Assembly (NCBI RefSeq): GCF_000002235.5
Contig: NW_022145611.1
Span: 18,139,633 to 18,203,632 of the forward strand
Direction of reading: 5' to 3'
Source of the DNA: Strongylocentrotus purpuratus
Taxonomy: Eukaryota; Echinodermata; Echinoidea; Camarodonta; Strongylocentrotidae
DNA length: 64,000 nucleotides
Shown here piece by piece: positions 12,401-23,400 of the stretch. The notes beneath the pieces were generated by a model that ran no database searches, had not been told where the DNA came from, and saw only the letters and a program-made list of their open reading frames with translations. Made by a program: the position numbers and the translations under genes. Every line of letters begins with the position of its first letter. The stretch's first letter is position 1.

Positions 12401-12585
12401 CAACATTTCATAGTTTTACTGTAATCCTTTGTTCTATTTTTTACCAGGCGCCTGATGGCAACCCCATCCATCTGAAGAAGGGAGGGATGGACTACGCCGT
12501 CTACTCCATGACGATGGGTTTGACGGCAGTGGGCACTTTATGGAGCTGTTTCGCTCTCTTCCAGTACGCCATGCCCAAGAAATAG
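9443..12585 (+). CDS. COX7A: Cytochrome c oxidase subunit 7A, mitochondrial (3 exons)
   Basis: Exons 9443-9457, 11535-11633 and 12448-12585 join in phase 0 across GT-AG introns to give 83 aa, the usual size for this family. COX7A is a small single-pass subunit of respiratory complex IV in the mitochondrial inner membrane. Residues 1 to about 24 (MNRILAIRSLVPRAGKTFST) form a basic, amphipathic targeting sequence. The mature part holds the family motifs FQAPDGNPIHLKKGG and a transmembrane segment (about residues 55-77, AVYSMTMGLTAVGTLW), and ends in QYAMPKK. Exon 1 encodes only five residues. Vertebrate 7A1/7A2/7A2L cannot be told apart for this lineage. The NRF-1 site upstream supports the chosen start. 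Confidence 0.93.
9458..11534 (+). other. COX7A intron 1
   Basis: An AT-rich intron of about 2.1 kb. I see no gene or clear transposon in it. A TTTC run lies at about 9905-9923 and a poly-T tract precedes the exon 2 acceptor. Confidence 0.7.
11535..11633 (+). CDS. COX7A: COX7A coding exon 2
   Basis: This exon encodes residues 6-38: the rest of the targeting sequence and the start of the mature chain (QVENKLKESQSKFQ). The acceptor is TTACAG and the donor is CAG/GTATGC. Confidence 0.9.
12448..12585 (+). CDS. COX7A: COX7A coding exon 3 (membrane segment and stop)
   Basis: This exon encodes residues 39-83 (APDGNPIHLKKGG to QYAMPKK) and the stop. It holds the single membrane helix and the most conserved part of the family. 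Confidence 0.95.
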   Translation, partial: APDGNPIHLKKGGMDYAVYSMTMGLTAVGTLWSCFALFQYAMPKK

Positions 12586-15079
12586 GAAGCAGCACTCTTC
12601 AGGATACTGCAATACCAATTGTGCACAGAATAGATGTCTATCACTTTGCTTTGAACTGCTTATCTGTGTGTGAAAATGACTGCATTGTACAGAGTATAGC
12701 AATTTGATGAAGTTTGAAACACCATTGGCTATGCACACTATTAAGCTATCATAAACAACCGTCATTTTGCAGCATATTTGTGCCATCGACAAGCATTTGG
12801 GACATCTATAACTCTAACTGTAGCATAATGAATATTCTGTTTAAACATAACACAAAATATTTCTCTTAAAAAATAAAATCACATTCTGTAATGCCTCTTT
12901 GGAAGCAATGTTATTCAAAAGATTTAGGTTGAACATTTGGGATCAATAATTCATCAAGCAGGGAATCCACTTGTCTTTTCTTGAGGTGAACATGTGTACA
13001 AAATGAATATTTCTGATGTGAAAGTTATATATTGTGTATCCACCTTGTGGACTTAAAATTAAATTAATGTGATATATACAGAATGGCCATTTTGCTTCAT
13101 TATGTCTGTGTTGTGTTCAGTGGAAATGATTTTTGTACCAGGTGTGTAGGATAAATATAAATATTTTGTTCATTTTAATTCAGAGAGAAAAAAATCAGAG
13201 AAGCAGACTAGTGAAAATTGGACAAAAGTAAGAGAGTGATCACTTTGTTAAACCTATAATCACTATATGTATAGGAACTTCAAATTTGCTGAATCAATGA
13301 TGTCTCTGTGATGTAGTGCTGGACAATTATTGTTTTCTTTTTTTAATATGGCTTGGAGGGGTCTTTTGTATTTAAGAGACTTGTAATAATATGTAATCCA
13401 TAAAGTAGTTTGAGCAGTGTCCTAAGAAAGAAGGCATTTATGAGAAAAAACAGAAATCTAAAATATTTGTGTACACGACAAACGAGACAGTTGTCCAAGA
13501 CTAACTTCACAATCCACTGTCCAAATTGCCAATTTGAGATTTTCCTGGATTCACCATTCTGTTTCTCTTGTTTTTTCTGCTTTCATGCAAATGAACTTCT
13601 CATAAGGGTTACATGTAGATTGCGTTTTAAATTCTGCTTGATTTTCATTGATATAATGGACTTCTTGATATTGTCTAAACTTCTAAAGACTCTTAACTTC
13701 CAAACTTATCATTTTAAAATATAGTCTTGGATGCAAATCAATTAAAAAGACAATGGATTCACATGGATTTACTGACTACTTTAATAGTCATGGGCTTATA
13801 TTGAAAGAGGCTCTGAAGAATTCTTTCTTTATAATTCAATGTTTAAAAAAAAAAATCTTTAGATTTTGTGTTTTCATCTGGTGACTTTGCTGGTTATGTA
13901 TTTGAGAAAAGTGTGTGGTGAATGTTCATAATAATGATTGAAAGAGAGTACAACATCTGTTTCTTGGTTGATTAAACAATATATAAAGACAAATCTAAAA
14001 TAGACTTGTTGTCAAGTATGATATAGAGTGGGAGATGAGAGCAATATGTACATGTCTCATATCACCAGAATAAATGAGAATTTCAATGTCAGTAAGAGAG
14101 ATGAAGGGCAACTCGGTTTGTGCACAGAATTGTGTGCACATACTGGACAAAATAAATTTGGTTTGGTCAAAATACAATCATATGGTTGGCATGACATGTG
14201 TCACTGCTGAATAAAGTCTTTTTACTTCTCTAGGTGTTGAAAAAAATAATCATCGGTAATGGGTCAAATTGACACCTCATATCAAGCTAAATTTAGCAAA
14301 TTGTAAAACAAAAGATTGTCAAATTTTCATGGATGACAGTTTATGATGCTCATGTTTTCTAATTTGAATATATACCTTAATTTCTAGGGTTTTTTGCCAT
14401 TAACAAAAAATCAAGATGATATAATTATCCCACCCTGATATAAATTTGGTTTTGATAGAAGCAGAAACATGAGAGGAACCATTCAGTGAAAGTTTGAGCA
14501 AATTCTGATTAAAAATAAGAATGAGATGAATTTTTGGAGTTGCAATCAACTTCAAACACAATTAGACCCTCACCCCCACCCCACTTTTTGAGAGGAAGGA
14601 GAAGCTAAAGTTATTGAATATTCCCATTTTTCAAATGGTAATTTCCAACTTGGCCATTTTCTCTCTCCCCCCCCCCCCCCCCCCATTTTTATTGACATTT
14701 TATTGTCTTTCTTGTTAGTTTTGGGCCCGGTTTAGGGCGAATGATTTTTCCGTAGAGATCAGTGGTTCACATGCATTGGAACTACATTTACAACACAACA
14801 ACACACGGTATCGAAATAAGACTACACAAAGACCGTCCAGCTACAGCCCACAGCAGCCAAGTTTTTCACGTTTCAGGTATATTTTTGTGTATTAATTCTT
14901 ATTTCTTAAACTCTAACATAAAAAAAGATTCATGAATTGAATTTTGTCAAGAGCTTAAAAGAATAGATGACTAGATCTAGACCTATTTGGTGTATTTTGA
15001 GCTGTGGCCTGAGCTGAGCGTGTGTGAAAAACTCCTGATGCGTTAAGCCCCACATGTTCGATATTTTGTCATTTAGTCT
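12586..15079 (+). other. COX7A 3' untranslated and downstream sequence
   Basis: A candidate polyadenylation signal AATAAA lies at 12872-12877, about 290 bp after the stop, and another lies near 14211. Open frames at 13410-13724 and 13995-14210 have no coding character. A poly-C run lies at about 14668-14684. A possible untranslated exon with a GTATAT donor ends near 14877, but nothing proves it. Confidence 0.5.
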
Positions 15080-17735
15080 ATGTTATATTATAGTTTGGGA
15101 AATTGCATTGTTTGGGTCCAGTTTCAGTTGGTAGGATGTAAGTCATTATTGGTAGGTGCCTTTTACATACCACCAGATAAAAGGGACTATCAGTATTTGA
15201 ATGAGTTGCAAACTTCCCTGTCTAGAATTAAAGGTAAACACAATGACAACATCTGGATTGGTGGTGACTTCAATCTAGGTGATATAGATCTACAATGGGA
15301 CTCCCAAAACGTACGTCCTAACCCACAGGTTACGAAAGTATGTCATCAAATGATTGACTTGGCAAATGATCATAACTTACAACAAATAGTTACTGATCCT
15401 ACTAGACAATCAAACATACTCGATCTTTTCTTCACCAACAATCCTACCCTAGTCGAAAAATCTACCATCTTACCTGGGATAAGTGATCATGACGGAATTC
15501 CCATGCTTGTTATAAACACATCACCAAAAATCTCCAAACCTAAACCACGTCGTGTTTACCTGTATGCCAAAGCAGACAAAACAGGAATGAAAACAGAATT
15601 GAACAATTTTGGCAAGGAATTTTGTGCTACAACATCAAACACTGAGTCTGTTGAGCAATTATGGAATGTCTTCAAGACTCGACTGAAGAACATTATGGAT
15701 ATTTTCATTCCCACCAAGGTTATTAGTAATCAGAACAAAACCCCTTGGATAACCCCAAAATCAAGCGAATGCATAGACGGAAACAACGGGCCTATAACAA
15801 GGCCAGAAATTCAGGAAACGATTGCGACTGGGCGAGTTTTAGAGAAATCAGAAAAGAGACCCATAAGTTGACCAGATCTGCTTACAGAAAACACATTAGA
15901 GATTTTTGCTTGCAATCAAAAAAACAGTTCTGGTCTTTCGTCAAAAGCCTCAGGAAGGACTCCTCTGGAGTACCCGCCTTAAAAGAAAAGGGTGTCCTCA
16001 CATCAGAGGATAGCCAGAAGGCCGAAATACTCAATGAATACTTCCGTTCAGTCTTCACTACAGAAAATCTACAAACCCTTCCCAACATTCCTCAATCTAA
16101 TATCTCTGGTATAAATAATATAATCATTCATACTCCAGGGATCGAGAAACTCTTGAAGAACTTAGATCCAAAAAAAGCTTCCGGGGTCGACGAGATTTCC
16201 CCCTGTATACTAAAAGAGTTTTCTCAAGAATTGGCACCACTTCTTTCCAAAATCTTCCAAGCATCTTTTGATACAGGCTATTTACCTGAAGACTGGCGTA
16301 AAGCCAACATCACACCTATCCATAAAAAGGGTGATAGAACTAAACCAGAAAACTACAGACCAATATCTCTCACTTCTGTATGCTGTAAACTACTAGAACA
16401 TGTTGTACACTCTCATATAATGAACCATCTTGAGTCGTACAACATACTCAGTAAATACCAACATGGATTTAGGAAAGGTCATTCCTGTGAATCACAGCTA
16501 ATCCAAACCATGCACGACCTTACCCTTTCTCTCGACAAACGGACCCAGACTGACATGATCGTTACTGACTTTTCTAAAGCGTTCGACACTGTGCCCCATC
16601 ATCGTCTCATCCTTAAACTTAATCAGTACGGTATCAATGGGAAAACCAACAGGTGGATCTCATCCTTCTTACAAGACAGGCACCAACGGGTAGTATTGGG
16701 GGAGAACATTCACAGTGGATTAGGGTTAAGTCGGGCGTTCCTCAAGGGACAGTGCTCGGACCTTTACTCTTTCTAATCTACGTTAACGACATACCTGACG
16801 AGTTATCCTCGACCGTACGACTATACGCAGACGACTGTATCTTATACTCTGGCATAAAAACTCAACTTGACGCTACCAGACTACAGGACGACCTTGACAG
16901 ACTTTCTGCATGGGTGGATAAGTGGCAAATGCAACTCAACCCCCAAAAATGTCATGTTCTTAGATTTAACGCTTCTAGATCCCCTGTAACAACCAAGTAC
17001 ACCATCGGAGGTACTGTATTACAGGAAACCCCCTCTCACTCGTACCTAGGGGTAGAGATCTCCAATGATCTAAAGTGGGATAAACACATTTCTAACATAA
17101 CATCATCTGCAAATAAGGTCAATGGATTCATCCGTAGAAACCTTATATCATGTACTAAACAAACTAAATCCTTAGCTTACACAACCCTAGTCCGTCCAAT
17201 TGTAGAATATAGTTCTAGTGTCTGGGACCCATATACCAAAGAACATACACAGGAAATTGGCAAGGTCCAAAGAAGGGCAGCCAGAATGGTATGCAATGAC
17301 TACAGGCAAACTACCAGCGCGACAAAACTAATGGTAGGGTTAGGATGGGACTTGCTTTCTATTCGAAGGAAAGTTTCGAGGGTCTGTATATTGCACAAAG
17401 CCTTGGGGGGGCACTTGGCCCTGCCGGTGTCGGACTACCTGCGTCCAGCTACCAGACGTACCTCAGGAAACTCCTTCATCCAATACTCCACCCGCACCAA
17501 TTGTTTTAAACACTCCTACATTCCACGTACCATCAAGGACTGGAACTCACTACCCTCCGACATCCAAAGGACCACGAACATTGACACCTTCAAACTCCAA
17601 GCAACCAACTTTTTCCGCAACCAAGACCCAAGCAATAAGAACTAAACAAGCACAGTGCGCACCCCCTCATTCCTCCTCGCTTGGTTCCTTACGGAACGTT
17701 GAGGAGTACCCCCGAAGAAGAAGAAGAATGAAAGA
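15080..17735 (+). mobile_element. CR1/L2-like LINE, 5'-truncated and frameshifted
   Basis: The remains of one non-LTR retrotransposon in three reading-frame segments: about 15080-15745 (endonuclease, with GDFNLGDIDL and SDHDGIP), about 15745-16700 (reverse transcriptase, with KASGVDEISP, ENYRPISLTSVCCK, QHGFRKGHSCE and DFSKAFDTVPHH) and about 16700-17645 (GVPQGTVLGPLLF, the catalytic YADD, and the C-terminal WNSLPSDI region). Frameshifts near 15745-15760 and 16695-16720 break the frame, and the first part of the endonuclease is missing. The 3' end has a small hairpin (GGTTCC-TTAC-GGAACG) and a GAAGAA tail near 17717. It is a pseudogene copy, but few codons are damaged, so it looks fairly young. 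Confidence 0.85.
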
Positions 17736-18857
17736 ATCCAGCAGTCAGCACAGCCCCAGGTACAGCTAGGTGCATGATACTAGACCAAAAGTCTATTTCG
17801 TTCGTTAGCCTCTTATTTGGGTAGGGTTGGCTCTTCTAAGTAGAGACAGAAGCGGGCCATAGGGTCTGCTGTCAGAAGTTAGTGGCATGGCACGATAATA
17901 ATGCCACCAAAACGGCAAAAGTGCCACCAAACTTTGGACTTCTAGATCTATAAAAATGTCATTTTAATTTAGCGGATTCAGATCCGATGCTTTTATTCTT
18001 GAATATTAGGCCTAGGCTAATATACATCGGTTCCAGAGACGCAAAGTTCAAAGATCAGCAATGCGTGACATTTTCATTTTTCGGTATAACACGTATAAGG
18101 TATAGCGTTTTTTCAAAATCTAGCGCGCGCGCCGTGCGTGAGAGCATTTCCAGACCCTCGAAATACGTGACACTTGGTAGCTCTGCGGTTCCACTTACCA
18201 GATTTACTGTATGATGCGTAATGCATTTAAGGGTCTTTTTTCCAGATTTTCTTCGTCGAAATTGAACTCTGTGTTGAAATTCTTGCAGCCGTATTTTAAA
18301 ATGTTATTATCAATAGACTACGTCGTCTTCCTTCATGCGCAGTAACAGTTTAAAATACGGCTGTAAGAAATTTTCGGTCTATGTGCTTACGGGTGTAATA
18401 AGAGGGAGGGGTAATTTAAATCAAACCAAATATCAGTGGACCTGCAAGGCCACCTCAAAGTTGGAGGATTTCAAAATACCAACCCAGGTCAAGTATTGCT
18501 GCAAGATTTTATTAAGATAATAAGTTCTAATAAACCTGTTTTAAAAGGATTCAATGTGCTTTCATGTTCAGGTGTGTGAAATTAAGTATTGAAGGTATTG
18601 GGGAACAGTTTGATAATGATAATGTACAAACAGCCATTGCTATTGTGTGGTTTTGTTTTTAATTGTTTAATTCACATTTTGATACAGGAGATTTATTTCA
18701 TATCAGACTTTGAAATTGTACCCCACAAAATTCCAACTGATTTTGTTTAGAAATGATTATTCCCTCAAAATATCTATTAAAAGACTATCAAAGTGGAAAC
18801 AGCCATATATTTTTTTTTTTTTGCATAAATATGTATTTGCACTTCCATAGAATCAAG
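17736..18857 (+). other. Upstream region of CDKAL1
   Basis: A CpG-bearing block (about 18115-18200, with GCGCGCGCCGTGCGTGA) may be promoter sequence. The 5' untranslated part just before the start codon has its own acceptor at 18846-18850 (CATAG), so a non-coding first exon must lie upstream; I could not place it. An inverted repeat sits at 18276-18374. Confidence 0.4.
18276..18374. repeat. Inverted repeat (hairpin, arms about 25 bp)
   Basis: The left arm, about 18276-18301 (AAATTCTTGCAGCCGTATTT), pairs with the right arm, about 18349-18374 (AAATACGGCTGTAAGAAATT), with about two mismatches. A 47-bp loop holds CATGCGCAGT. It could be a small MITE or a structured element in the CDKAL1 5' region. 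Confidence 0.7.
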
Positions 18858-20430
18858 ATGCCATCTGCTAGTGAGATTGGAATTGATGACATTGAAGACA
18901 TCATATCAGCTGGGGATGTCACACCGAAGGAACGCTATGCTAACAAACAAGATGTGATGCCCAAAGTTTTAAATCGGAAGAAGGACAGAAGAAAAAACGG
19001 GGAAGACATTAAAGCAGACAGGTATTGCAGGGCTTTACATCAACTCTTTTTATAGGGGGTCTGGATTCGAGTTTTTAATTTCTTTATATATCAGCCCTAT
19101 GTACACTTTTAAAGATTTTGGGAGGCCAGACTGCTGTGTTTACATGACCTAATATTTTTGGCCTAGAAAAGGGATGTATTTTTTGCCTAGAAAAGGGATG
19201 TATTTTTTATATGAAATATCTACAGATATATCTTTTGTACACCTGCTTACCATGTGCTTTTACATTTTCAATATTGGAAACTCTTCTTACCCTTTAAAGT
19301 TTTCCAAGTTAATTTATTATCATGCAGTACTTATACACTATATAGTATTTAAAGTATTTAATGACTACTTCAATGATTCTTTGGTTTTGACTGGTTTTAG
19401 ATTTTTACTGTATATTGAAGTATATATTTTCATGTTATCAAATTTATTCTTTCAAGTTTATTATGGTGCTTTTATGTCAACATGTTGTAGCTTACAATGG
19501 AATATAAACTCACATTTAAAATATGTTGTTTGTTTGTTTGCAGCATTATCCCAGGGACTCAGAAAGTCTTTGTGAAGACATGGGGATGCTCTCATAATAA
19601 TTCTGATGGAGAGTACATGGCAGGTCAGCTAGCAAGCTATGGGTATTCTATTACTGGTAGGTTTAAGGGAGACAGCAGCTTCACCATTCCACATTTGCTT
19701 ATTTATGACATAACATCTGTAACAAACAACCTGAAATGCATTTAAAACAAAACCTCTGAGATTTTGTTAAGGACTCTCTGTTTTTTAGAATGGAGCATGA
19801 TTAAATTACCCTAAAATTGAATACCGGTATTGAGATTTAAGTGGCTCAGTAAGTGTGTGCCTTGGTTAACATGTGAATAAAAAGTCTACTAATATAAGCC
19901 TGAATTTTGCCAACTTAAAATCAAAGGGTTGTTTGGGTAAAAAATCTTAATTGGAGTTTAATTTTTATGAATCGTAATGACGATGGTGTCATTATTTCAT
20001 AAATTTACGGACAATTCAGGCTCGAATTGGATGATGATCATGACGATAATAAGAGCAATGATAAATTGTTTGTGCATCGCTTACTGATCATGCACTCTCA
20101 TCAAATAATGTCGATGATGATGTTGATAATGATGACAATAATGATGATGATAATGATGATAATGATGGATCGATGTTATTGATTCTTTACAACTTCAAGA
20201 CGATTCAAGCGGGGCAGACGTCTGGCTGCTCAACAGCTGTACGGTCAAGAACCCGGCCGAGGATCACTTCAGGAATGAGATCCAGAAGGCCCAGCAGCAG
20301 GGCAAGGCACTGGTCCTAGCTGGTTGCGTACCCCAGGGCCAGCCCAAGGCCAAGTACATGCAAGGCGTCAGTGTCATCGGGGTGCAGCAGATAGACAGGG
20401 TGGTGGAAGTTGTGGAGGAGACTGTAAAAG
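18858..20430 (+). CDS. CDKAL1: CDKAL1 exons 1-3: methylthiotransferase N-terminal domain
   Basis: Exons 18858-19021, 19544-19656 and 20200-20430 (residues 1 to about 170). The first about 55 residues are acidic then basic and probably disordered. The domain proper starts at [10 protein letters not shown]. Its three cluster-binding cysteines lie in [13 protein letters not shown] (70), [15 protein letters not shown] (106) and LAGCVPQ (135), the spacing expected for the auxiliary iron-sulfur cluster. The intron before exon 3 holds a GAT/AAT-rich simple repeat (about 20027-20170). Confidence 0.95.
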
Positions 20431-23400
20431 GTAATGTATCTCGTCTCAATTTTCTCAGTAAAATTGTATTACTCCTTCCCCCCTCCCCCCCAAGAAATAA
20501 TGCCAGGATCTATAGAGCAAACAGTGTGTGTGTATTAGGTTTTTACAGATGTGTATCAATCAAATATGATTATTTTACGTCTGGGGACCGACCTTTAAAC
20601 GTCACCATCCGAAAGACGTGACTCAGTTTCGAACCTGCGTCCTCGGCTGAATCAGTTTGTAACTTCCACTTTAAGCTGGATTACAGGCGCACGCCACAAC
20701 GCCTAGTTCGAGCAAACAGGAATGAGTTCTAAGATTTAATTAAAGAAATTATTGATTGGGTCATTTTAATTTGATTTTTTTTTAACAGAGCAAATTTAGA
20801 AACTTGAATTTGTGTTTTCCCTCTAAGGTTTACATAAGAAGGTGCTGAAACTGGGTAGTTTACTTAGCTGAATTTGATTACTGGTAGCACAGTAATCTAC
20901 ATGTAAAGCATTTTACATTAGATTTTCAAACTAAGTTACATGAATTGGTCAAAATCAAATATAAACCCCTGTCACCGGTAATCAGATTTACAATACCACA
21001 CTTTTTTATTATTATGTTCTAGGGAATACAGTGAGATTATTTGGACAGAAGAAGCAGGGAGGAAAGAAGATTGGTGGAGCTAGTTTAGACCTGCCTAAGA
21101 TTAGGAGAAACCCGCTTGTGGAAATCCTTGCAATCAATACAGGGTAAGTACTTAACACCAAGCTAACTCACAAAATGTAAATATTTCACTAATTCATGTT
21201 ATTACTCCATGATACATGTGTGTTGTCTAAATTGAAGCCCTAAACTTTAGAAGTGGATGAACAGAAGATCTATGAATAGAAATGGTGAGATTGTCTCATT
21301 TTGTGTTACATATTGTACATTCACAGTATACTACAAGGTGCAAGGTGATCTTTAGTTTAATATGGTTTGTAAATGGCCGACAGTGTCTGCTCAAATGTCA
21401 AGTTATAAGAATATAACAAAAATGGGACATAATTATCAGCTGTTCATATGTTTTGTTGACTCTTAGTTATATCTTATTTGTTTATATACTCTTTGTTACC
21501 TACCAAAATGAGAGGGGAATGCTTGAAAGTCATTGTCTTTTGAAAGCCATTTGTGCTATCTTGTCATGCATGAGAGCACTAAAAGCTATTTGTATAATGT
21601 ATATGTAACATACCAATTTTTAATTGATATAAATTCAAATCTTGTTTTTCTTTATTGCACCAGCTGCCTAAACCAGTGCACCTATTGCAAGACGAAACAT
21701 GCACGGGGAGAACTTGGTAGTTATCCACCAGAAGAACTTGTTGCCAGAGCGAAACAGTCTTTTGATGGTAAGCTTATGAATACAGTATCTTACTTAAACT
21801 CAGTATAAGGAGAGCGCAAAGATTGAAAATGTTTTTAGATAGGAATGTTGTGGCAGAATCAAATGATTTTACACATGACAACCAAGACACCATCCAGATC
21901 GTCTTGCTGAGCAGCTTCTCAGAGATATATTTCCAGTCCTTTGAAGTCCTGTGACAATACCTTTGCAGTCTATTTTCTTCACAAATCGAATTCCTCACTT
22001 CAAACCTTGACCAAACAATATACCTAACCCTAAACCCAATGACCATTAACCCTCTGTCCTTGAGGAACTATATCCCATAGAAACTGTCAGGTTACTCTAT
22101 TTTCTCTTTGGGGTACATTAACTCATAGGGACAGCATGCCTTCCCATTCAATACCAGGAATTCCAGTTTTTGACTTTCCTTGATTTCAGGCCCATTCACC
22201 TCTCTGTTTGAGGCTACTTTGGGCTTCATATTGTACATAACATTTGGTGGTCCAACAAGTTTGGGATTCTTTTCAGGCTCATTGGGAAAAACAATTTGTA
22301 TTCCTGTTTAAAGAGAGGTTTCTACTATCAATATGTTTGCATGTTGTATTTTGCTTCTCAAAGTACTGTTTTTTCAGTACCATATATAAAGATAATTTGA
22401 TTTGTGATTTCGTACCGGTAAGTAGGTGGTTTAATTGTCCTTCTCAATTGTCATCTTGCCAACAGAGGGCGTATGTGAGATTTGGCTGACCAGTGAAGAC
22501 ACAGGGGCATATGGTATCGATATTGGAGTGACCATTGTGGAACTCTTAGACCAGCTGGTAGAGGTCATCCCTGAGGGATGCATGATGAGAATAGGCATGA
22601 CCAATCCGCCTTACATCCTTGACCATTTAGAGGTAGGTTTGACAAGCAGAAACAAGGATGGGAACAACTGCAGAATACCCACCACACATGTAATCCAAAC
22701 CCTATACCTCAAACAATTGTATGGGGATCCGATCTTCTGCTGTTAAATCTGAGGATGAATGGAAAAATGTATATCTATTAACAGGATTATCTGAGTGTTA
22801 TTATTTTTTATATTGTTATTATGTCTTAGTATATTTATATGTTTCTTAGATAGTGTTACGTCGCGTATTACAGTAACACCTCTTTTTCATTGATATAATC
22901 TTTCCACAGGGCATTGCCAGGATACTGCGTCACCCTAGGGTTTACTCCTTCCTTCACATTCCAATCCAATCGGGTTCAGATTCAGTTCTTATGGACATGA
23001 AGAGAGAGTACTGTACTGCTGACTTCAGGAAAATTGTAGAGTTCCTCAGAAAAGAGTGAGTTATTTTTGGCGAGAATGTGAATATTTTCATGGTAGTACC
23101 TCATCCTTATCAGCTATTTACTATTAAAATCAGAGCTAGATTAACTCATTTAAACTTTCCAGTGAATCCCTGATTTTGAAGATTATAACTAGCATTCATA
23201 GTCGGATATAGTTTAGGACCGACATCTAGTTGGCTACTCAGAAGTGCATTTAAACTTGTCGTGTATGTATTTAAAACATCTGACATTCACGATTACCAGG
23301 TATGCTGTTTTTGGATTTGGTACTGTCTATTAAAATGAGAACCTGTTTTCGTATACGATGTACATGAATAGACAAAATAAATTGGCCTTTTGACAGTCAG

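Noticed and set aside
13410..13724. Plus-strand open frame of 104 codons after COX7A
   Set aside because: It is in the likely 3' untranslated or downstream region and its sequence looks like translated AT-rich DNA.
18753..18857. Upstream in-frame extension of CDKAL1 exon 1
   Set aside because: The sequence before the ATG at 18858 has an acceptor at 18846-18850 and a poly-T tract, and the family N-terminus starts with MPSAS.
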